DNA of 6,662 nt from Syntrophomonadaceae bacterium (lineage in GTDB: Bacteria; Bacillota_D; Dethiobacteria; DTU022; PWGO01): the NCBI GenBank assembly GCA_003554535.1, contig PWGT01000090.1, forward strand, positions 1 to 6,662. The letters are read 5' to 3'. The notes below the pieces were generated by a model. It saw nothing but the letters and a program-made list of their open reading frames with translations, had not been told where the DNA came from and did no database searches. Both the position numbers and the translations under genes were made by a program. Shown here one piece after another: positions 1 to 5,615 of the stretch (its first letter is position 1; every line of letters begins with the position of its first letter).

Positions 1-851
1 GCCTCATAAACATCATTTTCTTTGAGCCCATGCCAGGGAGGATTATCAGTTGCAGTTATGTATTGCAAATCCAGCGGCCCCTTCTTGATCCTTCCTCCAT
101 TGACGGGAAAATGTAGCCCGCCTATTATTGCATATATTGGTTCATCAAACAATTCACGAGCCCTCTCCAAAATTCTGTCCACAGTCTGGTGACCACAACC
201 CACTATGAGAACAATTCCCTTTCCCTCTACATTGATAGCCAGGCTTTGCTCCAGGGTATAACCCATTACGAATAAATAGCGAGGATGAGGCCCAATGCTG
301 GCCACGCCTGGCTTTATAACTTCAGGCTCATTAACTACCCTTACATCCATGTTTGGGTTCCAGGATGAAGGTTTTACCTCTTCCGGAGCATAAGTAGTAA
401 TTGTTCCAATATTAATATGGCCTTTAGATAAACTGAATGTTCCTTGCCTTTGTTCCTCCATACCGCCAACATGATCCAGATGCAAATGACTCAAAAAAAT
501 AAAATCAATATCTTCTAACTTAACTCCCAGTTGATCCATATTTTGAATCAACGGAGAAGGATGTGTTGCCTGCAAGTTACGTCCCAGGTCCATAAGAATA
601 TTGGTATCGTCAGCCCTTATAAGATATGAAACCCCGGGCTCTGTACTCAAATTATCATTAACAGCGTAATAATCAACTAGAGGAAGAATAGTGAGATGTT
701 TAACCTCGCCAAATGGAGAAAGCTTGGCAAATTTCATGTTGCTTATTTCTTCTTCTACTTTCTTTTTGCCAGCTTCCAACATATTTATCTTGTTCAAAAT
801 AAAAACATACCCTACCAAAAAAATTACGACTACAGCAAATACTACTTTCAA
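1..851 (-). CDS. Membrane-anchored MBL-fold metallo-hydrolase, partial (C-terminus off the left edge)
   Basis: This is the N-terminal 283 residues of a metallo-beta-lactamase-fold protein; the frame is open to the window edge. Residues 3-19 are a hydrophobic stretch (VVFAVVVIFLVGYVFIL), followed by a lysine/glutamate-rich segment, which predicts a single N-terminal membrane anchor. The metal-binding signature HLHLDH is at 122-127, preceded by MDLG (87-90). Further likely ligands are H221 in GCGH and H247 in GGLHF. The GCGHxxVxxIL...IIGGLHF pattern resembles the COG1237 group (dihydropteroate-synthase-related MBL proteins), but the substrate is unknown. No ATG precedes residue 24. TTG at 849-851 lies 7 bases after GGGAGG (859-864), and GTG at 852-854 lies 4 bases after it. 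TAA sits directly upstream of the GTG, so the start must be one of these two. The gene lies beyond the terminator of the thiolase cassette and is probably a separate transcription unit. The fold is secure; the function is not. Confidence 0.88.
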   Translation of the reverse strand, partial: MKVVFAVVVIFLVGYVFILNKINMLEAGKKKVEEEISNMKFAKLSPFGEVKHLTILPLVDYYAVNDNLSTEPGVSYLIRADDTNILMDLGRNLQATHPSPLIQNMDQLGVKLEDIDFIFLSHLHLDHVGGMEEQRQGTFSLSKGHINIGTITTYAPEEVKPSSWNPNMDVRVVNEPEVIKPGVASIGPHPRYLFVMGYTLEQSLAINVEGKGIVLIVGCGHQTVDRILERARELFDEPIYAIIGGLHFPVNGGRIKKGPLDLQYITATDNPPWHGLKENDVYE

Positions 852-858
852 CACTTAT

Positions 859-864
859 CCTCCC
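859..864 (-). promoter_or_regulatory. Ribosome binding site that decides the MBL start
   Basis: GGGAGG on the minus strand. It is 4 bases from GTG (852-854) and 7 bases from TTG (849-851), with an in-frame TAA between it and the GTG. The spacing favours the TTG. Confidence 0.7.
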
Positions 865-897
865 ATAAAAAAAAGGACTTTTTTAGACTCTTTTTTT

Positions 898-903
898 ATT
901 ATA
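898..903 (-). promoter_or_regulatory. Candidate -10 element for the MBL gene
   Basis: The minus strand reads TATAAT, a perfect -10 hexamer, about 45 bases before the start codon. The hexamer 17 bases further upstream (AAACTT) is a poor -35; a TTGAAA lies 21 bases upstream, which is too far for normal spacing. The assignment rests on one hexamer in AT-rich DNA and is weak. Confidence 0.3.
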
Positions 904-1098
904 TTGTTCGCAGACGAAAGAAGTTTTCAAAAATAATTTTATTTTCAGACTCCTTTCGCTAGCTTATCTCTTAAATGAAAGATAACACAAGAAAATATTA
1001 AAAACAAGGTAACTACCCTTAACTACCCGTAAATCAACAGCAAATATAGGGGAAGCTCCCCGGTAGCTGCCACCAAAAAGAATACTATTTTAATTAGC

Positions 1099-1140
1099 TA
1101 AACTAAAAAAGCGACAGGGTTCCGTCGCTTTTTTAGTTTA
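1099..1140 (-). terminator. Strong rho-independent terminator, probably bidirectional
   Basis: This is a perfect inverted repeat with 17-base arms (1099-1115 and 1124-1140) and an 8-base loop (agggttcc). The GC-rich core GCGAC/GTCGC lies next to the loop and is flanked by an A run on one side and a T run on the other, so it can act in either direction. It begins 24 bases after the last DUF35 stop codon. It therefore closes the thiolase/DUF35 transcription unit and insulates the MBL gene. Confidence 0.93.
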
Positions 1141-1163
1141 TAATAATTCAGTTTGGTCCTTAG

Positions 1164-1649
1164 TTAGGCAGGTTGAAACCCTGAAATATCCAAAATACTA
1201 CCCTTTCTTTCTCCCTCAGGCTTGAAGTTAGCCTTTACTTCCATACCGACTTCTACATCTCCCGGATTGCAATTTTCTAACCAGTGGACCAGATAACCAT
1301 CTGCAATTTTAATAACAGCTATGATGGAGGGAGATTCTTTTTGAGTGCCATCTTTTTCAACATAAGAAACTGTATAGGTATAAACCTCTCCCCTGGTTCC
1401 AACATCAATCCACTCCGACAATTCAGCAAAGCATCTTTCGCAGTACAATTTTCCCGGGACAAAGGTTAACTGGCAGTGAGGGCAGCTAGTTCCATAAATG
1501 CGCTCTTCTTCTTTAATTCCTTCCAAAAATTTTTGTCCAGCTAGACCAGCAGTATAGCGGTTTTTGACCGGAAAACTTACTACTTCGTCCGAATCCCAAT
1601 ATTTATTATCGATATTTTTGTTTATTCTTTCCACCAAACCCATTAGCAC
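1164..1649 (-). CDS. Zn-ribbon/OB-fold DUF35 protein, second copy (acyl-CoA-binding partner subunit)
   Basis: A 161-residue protein of the DUF35 family (rubredoxin-like zinc ribbon followed by an OB fold). The zinc site is C56-x2-C59 and C70-x2-C73. The OB fold runs from about residue 80 to the end, with the typical GEVYTYT strand near 87-93 and a closing stretch of the GMEVKANFKP type. Known relatives are non-catalytic subunits that bind thiolase-fold enzymes and help hold or channel acyl-CoA (for example BbsA, ChsH2 and the archaeal thiolase/HMG-CoA synthase partner). The GTG start at 1647-1649 is 5 bases after GGGAGG (1655-1660) and is preceded in frame by TAA; ATG at 1641-1643 (spacing 11) is the alternative. 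Only 14 bases separate it from the preceding DUF35 gene, so the two are probably translated together. It is clearly diverged from its neighbour, so it is probably a distinct subunit. Confidence 0.9.
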   Translation of the reverse strand: MLMGLVERINKNIDNKYWDSDEVVSFPVKNRYTAGLAGQKFLEGIKEEERIYGTSCPHCQLTFVPGKLYCERCFAELSEWIDVGTRGEVYTYTVSYVEKDGTQKESPSIIAVIKIADGYLVHWLENCNPGDVEVGMEVKANFKPEGERKGSILDISGFQPA

Positions 1650-1654
1650 TTAAT

Positions 1655-1660
1655 CCTCCC
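1655..1660 (-). promoter_or_regulatory. Ribosome binding site supporting a GTG start for the second DUF35 gene
   Basis: GGGAGG on the minus strand, 5 bases from the GTG at 1647-1649 and 11 bases from the in-frame ATG at 1641-1643. It sits inside the 14-base gap after the upstream stop codon, so termination and reinitiation are adjacent. Confidence 0.7.
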
Positions 1661-1663
1661 TTC

Positions 1664-2179
1664 TTAATAAGGCTTAAAATACTTAATATCAGTAATAGCT
1701 CCCGTTCTTTCTTCTGCGGGTTTCCACACTGCCTTTACTTTCATGCCGATGAAAATTTTATCCGTTTCTACCTCGCCCAAAAGGTGCAAAATTCCCATGC
1801 CCTGGGTAGCTCCATCAATTTCAATCACAGCTGGCAAGTGAGGATTTTGCCCTGGTTCAACCCGAGTAGCATCCCAATTAACCTGGCAAACAGAAAAGGT
1901 ATTTACCACTCCAGTATCTTCTACATATACCCAGTCATCAGAAGGACAATAACATAGCTCGCAAAACATCCGCGGCGGCAACATAATCCGGCGGCACTTG
2001 TTGCATTTTTTGGCTATGATTTTCCCGTTTTTTAATTCCTCCAGGTATCTGCCGATAGCCACCCCTGTATCCCAGGTATACCTGCAATTTAGGGCATCAT
2101 CTACTGTAAATATTTTATTTTGCTCCACATCTTTCCCAGAAAGGCCTGTGCCTCCCCTGACAAATTCTGTGTGATCCAT
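1664..2179 (-). CDS. Zn-ribbon/OB-fold DUF35 protein, first copy (acyl-CoA-binding partner subunit)
   Basis: A 171-residue DUF35 family protein. Residues 1-35 form an N-terminal extension leading to a helix around 40-50, followed by the zinc ribbon C59-x2-C62 and C73-x2-C76 (an extra C78 follows). The OB fold occupies about 85-171, with DTGVVNTFSV near 88-97 and GMKVKAVWKP as the closing strand. The family role is as a partner of thiolase-fold enzymes: the ribbon docks on the enzyme and the OB fold contacts CoA. The ATG at 2177-2179 has a modest upstream ribosome site (GGAAGGTGGGG). It lies 57 bases after thiolase-like gene 2 and 14 bases before the second DUF35 gene. Having as many DUF35 genes as thiolase genes suggests each thiolase-like chain has its own partner, or that the four chains form one complex; this is inference. 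Confidence 0.9.
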   Translation of the reverse strand: MDHTEFVRGGTGLSGKDVEQNKIFTVDDALNCRYTWDTGVAIGRYLEELKNGKIIAKKCNKCRRIMLPPRMFCELCYCPSDDWVYVEDTGVVNTFSVCQVNWDATRVEPGQNPHLPAVIEIDGATQGMGILHLLGEVETDKIFIGMKVKAVWKPAEERTGAITDIKYFKPY

Positions 2180-2236
2180 TTTTTCCCCACCTTCCTGTAC
2201 AAATTTGTCTTCAAATTATAGTAAAACACAAAAATA

Positions 2237-3394
2237 TTAAATTCCCAACACTGCTACTGAGCTCACCTGCATTAAATCACCCCAAGCCTGACAAACCCCA
2301 TATTTGGGTTTTCCGGGAACCTGTCTTTCGCCGGCCTCTCCTCGTAACTGCCAGAAAAGCTCAGCAACTTTCATTGTTCCTGCAGCAGCAATGGGATTGC
2401 CAACCCCCAAAAGCCCGCCTGAGGGGCACATGGGCAAGTTTCCATCCTGGTCAAAGTGACCGTCATTTAATAGCTCAACAGTTTTGCCCGGTGGAGATAG
2501 TTGCAAACCTTCCATATGGTGCAGTGCTTTATAATCAAAAGGATCATAAGGTTCGGCAATATCTATTTGCTTGGCGGGCTCAGTAATACCAGCCATATCA
2601 TAAGCCATTTTGGAAGCTTTTTCCAAATAACGGGGGTAATAAAGATCCCTGGTGGCCCAATAAGCAGTATCCAAATTCCAGCCTACACCCTCTACCCAAA
2701 CCGGTTTATCTGTTACCCGGCGCGCTACATGTTCTGCTGCCAAAACCACAGCAACGGCACCATCAGAAACAGGGCTTACATCTAGCCTGTTTACAGGATA
2801 AGCCATTACTTCCGAATTAAGAACATCTTCTAAGGTTACCTCCTCATTAAATTGGGAAGAAGGATGTTTAATGCCCTGATTTTTATTCTTAACCGCCACT
2901 TTGGCCATATCTTCCTTGGTATAGCCATAGGTATTCATATACCTATTCATCTCCATGGCAAATATCCATAGTAGAGTAGGCTGCAAAGGCCTTTCAGTAA
3001 TGTTATCAAAAATAGTTAGAAAAAAAGCCTGAGCATGCGGCATAGCGCTAGACATTTTTTCCTCACAAACTACTAAGCATGTATCAAACATTCCCGAAGC
3101 AATATGGTACCATCCATGAGCAAGGGCATGAACGCCAGTGGCTCCTCCTACAAAAACTCGCATAGTAGGCTTGTTCCATCCCCCACACCCATCTGCAAGA
3201 TATTCTCCTTTCTGATGAATACCATCAAATGCATCAGGAGCACTACCATGGGCTACAGATTCTATATCCTCCAAGTTAAGATCGCAACTATCCAGGGCAG
3301 CCCTGGTAGCTTGATAAGAAAGTTCCTTAGGGGTTTCCTGGGCTCTTCGAATGAAATTGGTCATTCCCGCCCCTACTACGCCAACTTTTCTCAT
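2237..3394 (-). CDS. Thiolase-fold protein 2 (SCP-x/lipid-transfer type), apparently lacking the catalytic cysteine
   Basis: A 385-residue thiolase superfamily protein of the branch that pairs with DUF35 subunits. It begins MRKVGVVGAG, and the N-terminal half runs to about 220 (DGAVAVVLAA at 211-220). Where SCP2-type thiolases have C-A-T-G, this protein has G84-A-T-G, so the acyl-accepting cysteine appears to be glycine. The HDxF position reads YDPF (Y283-F286), the GxGHP position reads GVGNP (N333 for His), and the C-terminal loop reads CQAWGD (368-373). Classical thiolysis therefore looks unlikely, while the fold and CoA-binding scaffold look intact. QLRGEAG (349-355) is typical of this branch. 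ATG at 3392-3394 is chosen because GGAGGG (3404-3409) is 9 bases upstream; a TTG at 3401-3403 would touch the ribosome site directly. It is a clear paralogue of its upstream neighbour, 65-75 bases away. Retro-aldolase or condensing activity is possible; the substrate is unknown. Confidence 0.88.
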   Translation of the reverse strand: MRKVGVVGAGMTNFIRRAQETPKELSYQATRAALDSCDLNLEDIESVAHGSAPDAFDGIHQKGEYLADGCGGWNKPTMRVFVGGATGVHALAHGWYHIASGMFDTCLVVCEEKMSSAMPHAQAFFLTIFDNITERPLQPTLLWIFAMEMNRYMNTYGYTKEDMAKVAVKNKNQGIKHPSSQFNEEVTLEDVLNSEVMAYPVNRLDVSPVSDGAVAVVLAAEHVARRVTDKPVWVEGVGWNLDTAYWATRDLYYPRYLEKASKMAYDMAGITEPAKQIDIAEPYDPFDYKALHHMEGLQLSPPGKTVELLNDGHFDQDGNLPMCPSGGLLGVGNPIAAAGTMKVAELFWQLRGEAGERQVPGKPKYGVCQAWGDLMQVSSVAVLGI

Positions 3395-3403
3395 GATACA
3401 CAA

Positions 3404-3409
3404 CCCTCC
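3404..3409 (-). promoter_or_regulatory. Ribosome binding site that fixes the start of thiolase-like gene 2
   Basis: GGAGGG on the minus strand. It directly abuts TTG 3401-3403, leaving no room for initiation there, and lies 9 bases from ATG 3392-3394. This trims three residues from the longest open frame. Confidence 0.8.
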
Positions 3410-3468
3410 GTTTTCCTTATTAATATCTTTAAATTTCCTAACTTCTTTACCAGGGTCAAAATAAAGCT

Positions 3469-4629
3469 TTAGTCTTCAATACCTAAAACAGCAGCCACTC
3501 CCGTAGCGGTTGGAATTCCCCTCCAGGAAAATGCCAGGCCAGTCCGAGCTTTATCCAATTGCTTTTTACCGGCCTCACCACGGAGCTGCAAAACCACTTC
3601 CATGACCTTATGTAAGCCATTACCTTCATGTAAATAACCTACCCCAAGATTGCCCCCAGAAACATTTACAGGGAAGTCTCCTTGATTACTAAAAAAGCCC
3701 TGTTCTAGCAAGTTGCCGGCCTCCCCACGAGTACAAATCTTCAAAGCCTCCAGGTGTTGCAACTCTTTGTATGAAAAAGTATCATCAATTTCGGCAAAAT
3801 CAATTTCTTTTCTGGGAGCTTTAATTCCAGCCATCCGATAAGCCTTTTCCCCTGCCAGGGAAGCATAGATAGCATCTCCCCATCCTTCTTCTCTGGTATC
3901 AAGATTGGGAGTATCAGTTGCCCATCCCATACCTTTGATCCAAACCGGTTTTTTACTCATTTGGCGAGCTTTTTCTTCTGATGCGAGTAACAGAACTATA
4001 GCACCGTCAACATCACCGCTGGTATCTAAATAGCTCAAAGGAAGGCACATAGGTGGAGAATTAAGGACGTCCTCAAACTCAATCTTGGCACCGTAAGCAG
4101 CAACAGGGTTATGCAATGCATTATATTTATTCTTTACCACTACTTTAGCACACTGCTCACGAGTAGCCCCTGTTTCGTAAAGATATCGGTTCATCTCCAT
4201 TCCTGCGATCATGTAGGGATTCTCGTTAAAAGGCCTTATAAATATGGGATCGCAGGCATAGGATACCATGTTATTTTTATTAGAAACATTTGAAGCCTTC
4301 GAAAAAGCTGAAGCTGCAACCACATCCATCTCCCCGGTTTGAATATGCATCATGGCCGATGCAATGCCCTGCATGCTATCACCAGCGATACTCTGCACAG
4401 GCTTGAGCACCGCTCCAAGCTGATCAGGGACATATTCATCAGCAATACTTACTCCTTCCATAAAATCCTCTGATGAAGCCACAAAAGCATCAATATCTTG
4501 GGGATGTATTCCCCCTGCATCTTCATAGCATTTTTGAGCAGCTTCAAAAATCATTTCCCGGTAAGACACATCCTGGGAGGTGGTTCGAAAACTGGTATAA
4601 CCTACTCCCACTATAGCTACTCTTTTCAT
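3469..4629 (-). CDS. Thiolase-fold protein 1 (SCP-x/lipid-transfer type), apparently lacking the catalytic cysteine
   Basis: A 386-residue thiolase superfamily protein, the first gene of the four-gene cassette. It starts MKRVAIVGVG. The nucleophile loop reads SIAGDSMQG (80-88): no cysteine is present between residues 35 and 125, and a gapless count back from the conserved D102 puts A82 at the cysteine position. The HDxF position reads DDTF (D282-F285), the GxGHP position reads GVGYL (Y332 for His, with H334 nearby), and the C-terminal loop reads SWRG (368-371) rather than the usual WGG. QLRGEAG (348-354) and EDVLNS (186-191) match thiolase-like protein 2, confirming paralogy. The GD-S pattern in the nucleophile loop recalls cysteine-less members of this branch in archaea and anaerobes (from memory, not searched). 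ATG 4627-4629 is preceded by AGGAGGG (4642-4648), 12 bases away. It may be a structural subunit, an aldolase-type enzyme, or half of a heteromeric active site. Confidence 0.88.
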   Translation of the reverse strand: MKRVAIVGVGYTSFRTTSQDVSYREMIFEAAQKCYEDAGGIHPQDIDAFVASSEDFMEGVSIADEYVPDQLGAVLKPVQSIAGDSMQGIASAMMHIQTGEMDVVAASAFSKASNVSNKNNMVSYACDPIFIRPFNENPYMIAGMEMNRYLYETGATREQCAKVVVKNKYNALHNPVAAYGAKIEFEDVLNSPPMCLPLSYLDTSGDVDGAIVLLLASEEKARQMSKKPVWIKGMGWATDTPNLDTREEGWGDAIYASLAGEKAYRMAGIKAPRKEIDFAEIDDTFSYKELQHLEALKICTRGEAGNLLEQGFFSNQGDFPVNVSGGNLGVGYLHEGNGLHKVMEVVLQLRGEAGKKQLDKARTGLAFSWRGIPTATGVAAVLGIED

Positions 4630-4669
4630 CTCTTTTATAATCCCTCCTCTATTTTTGCTAACTACTACT

Positions 4670-4698
4670 TTATAAATTTAAACTATACCAACAACCAA
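4670..4698 (-). promoter_or_regulatory. Candidate promoter for the thiolase/DUF35 cassette
   Basis: The minus strand reads TTGGTT (4693-4698), 17 bases, then TTATAA (4670-4675), a reasonable sigma-A-type pair about 40 bases before the start of thiolase-like gene 1. The AT-rich setting raises the chance of a false match. If real, the cassette would be expressed independently of the hydratase and HAD genes. Confidence 0.4.
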
Positions 4699-4730
4699 TC
4701 CTTAAATAAAACTAAAAACCTGCAAATGAC

Positions 4731-4751
4731 TCAACCAGATATTTTAGTCAT
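4731..4751 (-). other. Possible six-codon leader peptide (MTKISG) overlapping a hairpin
   Basis: AAAGGAGGG (4754-4762) is followed 2-3 bases later by ATG and a six-codon frame ending in TGA, upstream of thiolase-like gene 1. ATGACT (4746-4751) is complementary to AGTCAT (4726-4731), so the start codon could be held in a 6-bp hairpin with a 14-base loop. The spacing from GGAGG to ATG is short. It also lies upstream of the candidate promoter at 4670-4698, so it would be transcribed only from a promoter further up. It may instead be a relic ribosome site. Confidence 0.22.
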
Positions 4752-4928
4752 ATCCCTCCTTTAAAATATTATTTTTATAAAAAACCCTAAAAATATTTTT
4801 TTATTTAACAACCATTCCAAGATTTATATACTTCCGCAAGATTAATCATATTTTTTATCATTTTAAAAAATTCTATATTTGTGTGTAATTTTCCTTCTCT
4901 GTTATTAATTTGTTTTAAGAATACTACT

Positions 4929-5591
4929 TTATTTGCTGGAAATTATTTTCTGGAGATAGTTGAAATTAATTACTGAAAGATCATCTACTATGAAGTCTGC
5001 TTCTGTTAGGTCCTGTTTTATAGAATTAGGATTTTGAAAACCAATGCAAATCATCCCGGCTGCTTTAGCAGCTTTTACACCATGATTTGAATCTTCAATG
5101 ACTATACAACAATGAGGAGAAACTTGCAGCAAGCTAGCAGTGTTATAAAATATTTCTGGTTCTGGCTTCCCCCTGCTAACATTATCTCCACTCAACATAA
5201 CATCGAAATAGCCATCCAATTGGAGCCCCGCCAAAGTTACTTCTACTAATTGCCTGGAAGACGAAGAAGCCAGGGCAGTGTAAATGTCCCTTTTCTTTAA
5301 ATCATTAAGAAGTTCCCAAATACCCGGTATGGGTTCTTTATTTCCTTCCCGCATATATTCCAGGCTTCTGCTCAGTTGCATTTCTTTTAATTTATTAACA
5401 GGAAAAGGCAAAGAATACTCCCTCTTAATATCCGACCACATTTCCTGATTAGTAACTCCAATATATTGAGAGTATTTTTTTTGATCGACTTTAATTCCTA
5501 ATTCAGAAAATATTTGCCGGTTAATTTCTTCGTAAATAGGTTCACTGTCAATAATCACCCCATCCATATCGAAAATTACTGCCTGCAACAA
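4929..5591 (-). CDS. HAD-superfamily hydrolase, subfamily IA (beta-phosphoglucomutase/phosphatase-like)
   Basis: A 220-residue HAD hydrolase with all four core motifs: nucleophile D8 and acid D10 in FDMDG (motif I), the ASSSS loop at 108-112 (motif II), K142 in GKPEPE (motif III), and E166-D167 in IEDSNHG (motif IV). A helical cap lies between about 15 and 85, as in subfamily IA. Position 20 is Tyr, where characterised lactococcal beta-phosphoglucomutase has His, and the DSEP sequence at 15-18 is common in small-molecule phosphatases, so a general sugar-phosphate or metabolite phosphatase is as likely as a mutase. No ATG lies near the N-terminus. TTG at 5589-5591 is used, with AAGGTG (5597-5602) and GGGAGG (5603-5608) upstream. 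It begins 24 bases after the hydratase gene, so the two are probably co-transcribed. No direct role in acyl-CoA chemistry is evident. Confidence 0.9.
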   Translation of the reverse strand: MLQAVIFDMDGVIIDSEPIYEEINRQIFSELGIKVDQKKYSQYIGVTNQEMWSDIKREYSLPFPVNKLKEMQLSRSLEYMREGNKEPIPGIWELLNDLKKRDIYTALASSSSRQLVEVTLAGLQLDGYFDVMLSGDNVSRGKPEPEIFYNTASLLQVSPHCCIVIEDSNHGVKAAKAAGMICIGFQNPNSIKQDLTEADFIVDDLSVINFNYLQKIISSK

Positions 5592-5615
5592 ATTGTCACC
5601 TTCCTCCCTTTCTAT

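Larger units (their letters stand above)
855..1098. other. Gene-free AT-rich region upstream of the MBL gene
   Basis: I see no convincing gene on either strand here. The two plus-strand open frames (about 690-960) overlap the MBL coding region antisense and have no good ribosome site. Structure present: an imperfect inverted repeat CGAAAGAAG/CTCCTTTCG (915-923 and 950-958) enclosing AAAATAATTTT; a 10-base tandem repeat (minus strand GGGTAGTTAA, 1011-1030); and a short GGGG...CCCC hairpin (1049-1061). It probably holds the promoter and 5' leader of the MBL gene. Confidence 0.5.
4630..4928. other. AT-rich intergenic region between the HAD and thiolase-like genes
   Basis: There is no long gene on either strand. 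The plus-strand open frame at 4498-4764 is mostly antisense to thiolase-like gene 1 and looks like a shadow. On the minus strand the region contains a short open frame ending at 4805, a strong Shine-Dalgarno-like GGAGGG followed by a six-codon open frame, a small hairpin, and a promoter-like pair. I see no GC-rich terminator after the HAD gene, so readthrough into the cassette remains possible. Confidence 0.5.

Noticed and set aside
481..494. TGCAAATGACTCAA occurs both inside the MBL gene (481-494) and in the intergenic gap (4721-4734)
   Set aside because: The match is only 14 bases. One copy encodes part of the conserved LSHLH motif, so chance similarity is the simplest explanation.
859..900. 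A-run/T-run symmetry around 865-897 as a terminator or attenuator before the MBL gene
   Set aside because: The possible stem is almost entirely A-T with only one or two G-C pairs and does not form a convincing terminator hairpin.
691..962. Two overlapping plus-strand open frames of 81 and 88 codons
   Set aside because: They run antisense to the MBL gene start and its AT-rich leader, have no convincing ribosome site, and are low-complexity (Phe/Ser/Lys-rich) translations of AT-rich DNA.
2374..3472. Plus-strand open frames at 2374-2586, 2501-2785 and 3104-3472
   Set aside because: All lie almost entirely opposite the well-supported thiolase-like gene 2 and show no domain or motif; they are shadows.
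4498..4764. Plus-strand 88-codon open frame spanning the thiolase-like gene 1 start and the gap
   Set aside because: Half is antisense to thiolase-like gene 1 and the rest is AT-rich intergenic DNA; there is no recognisable domain or ribosome site.
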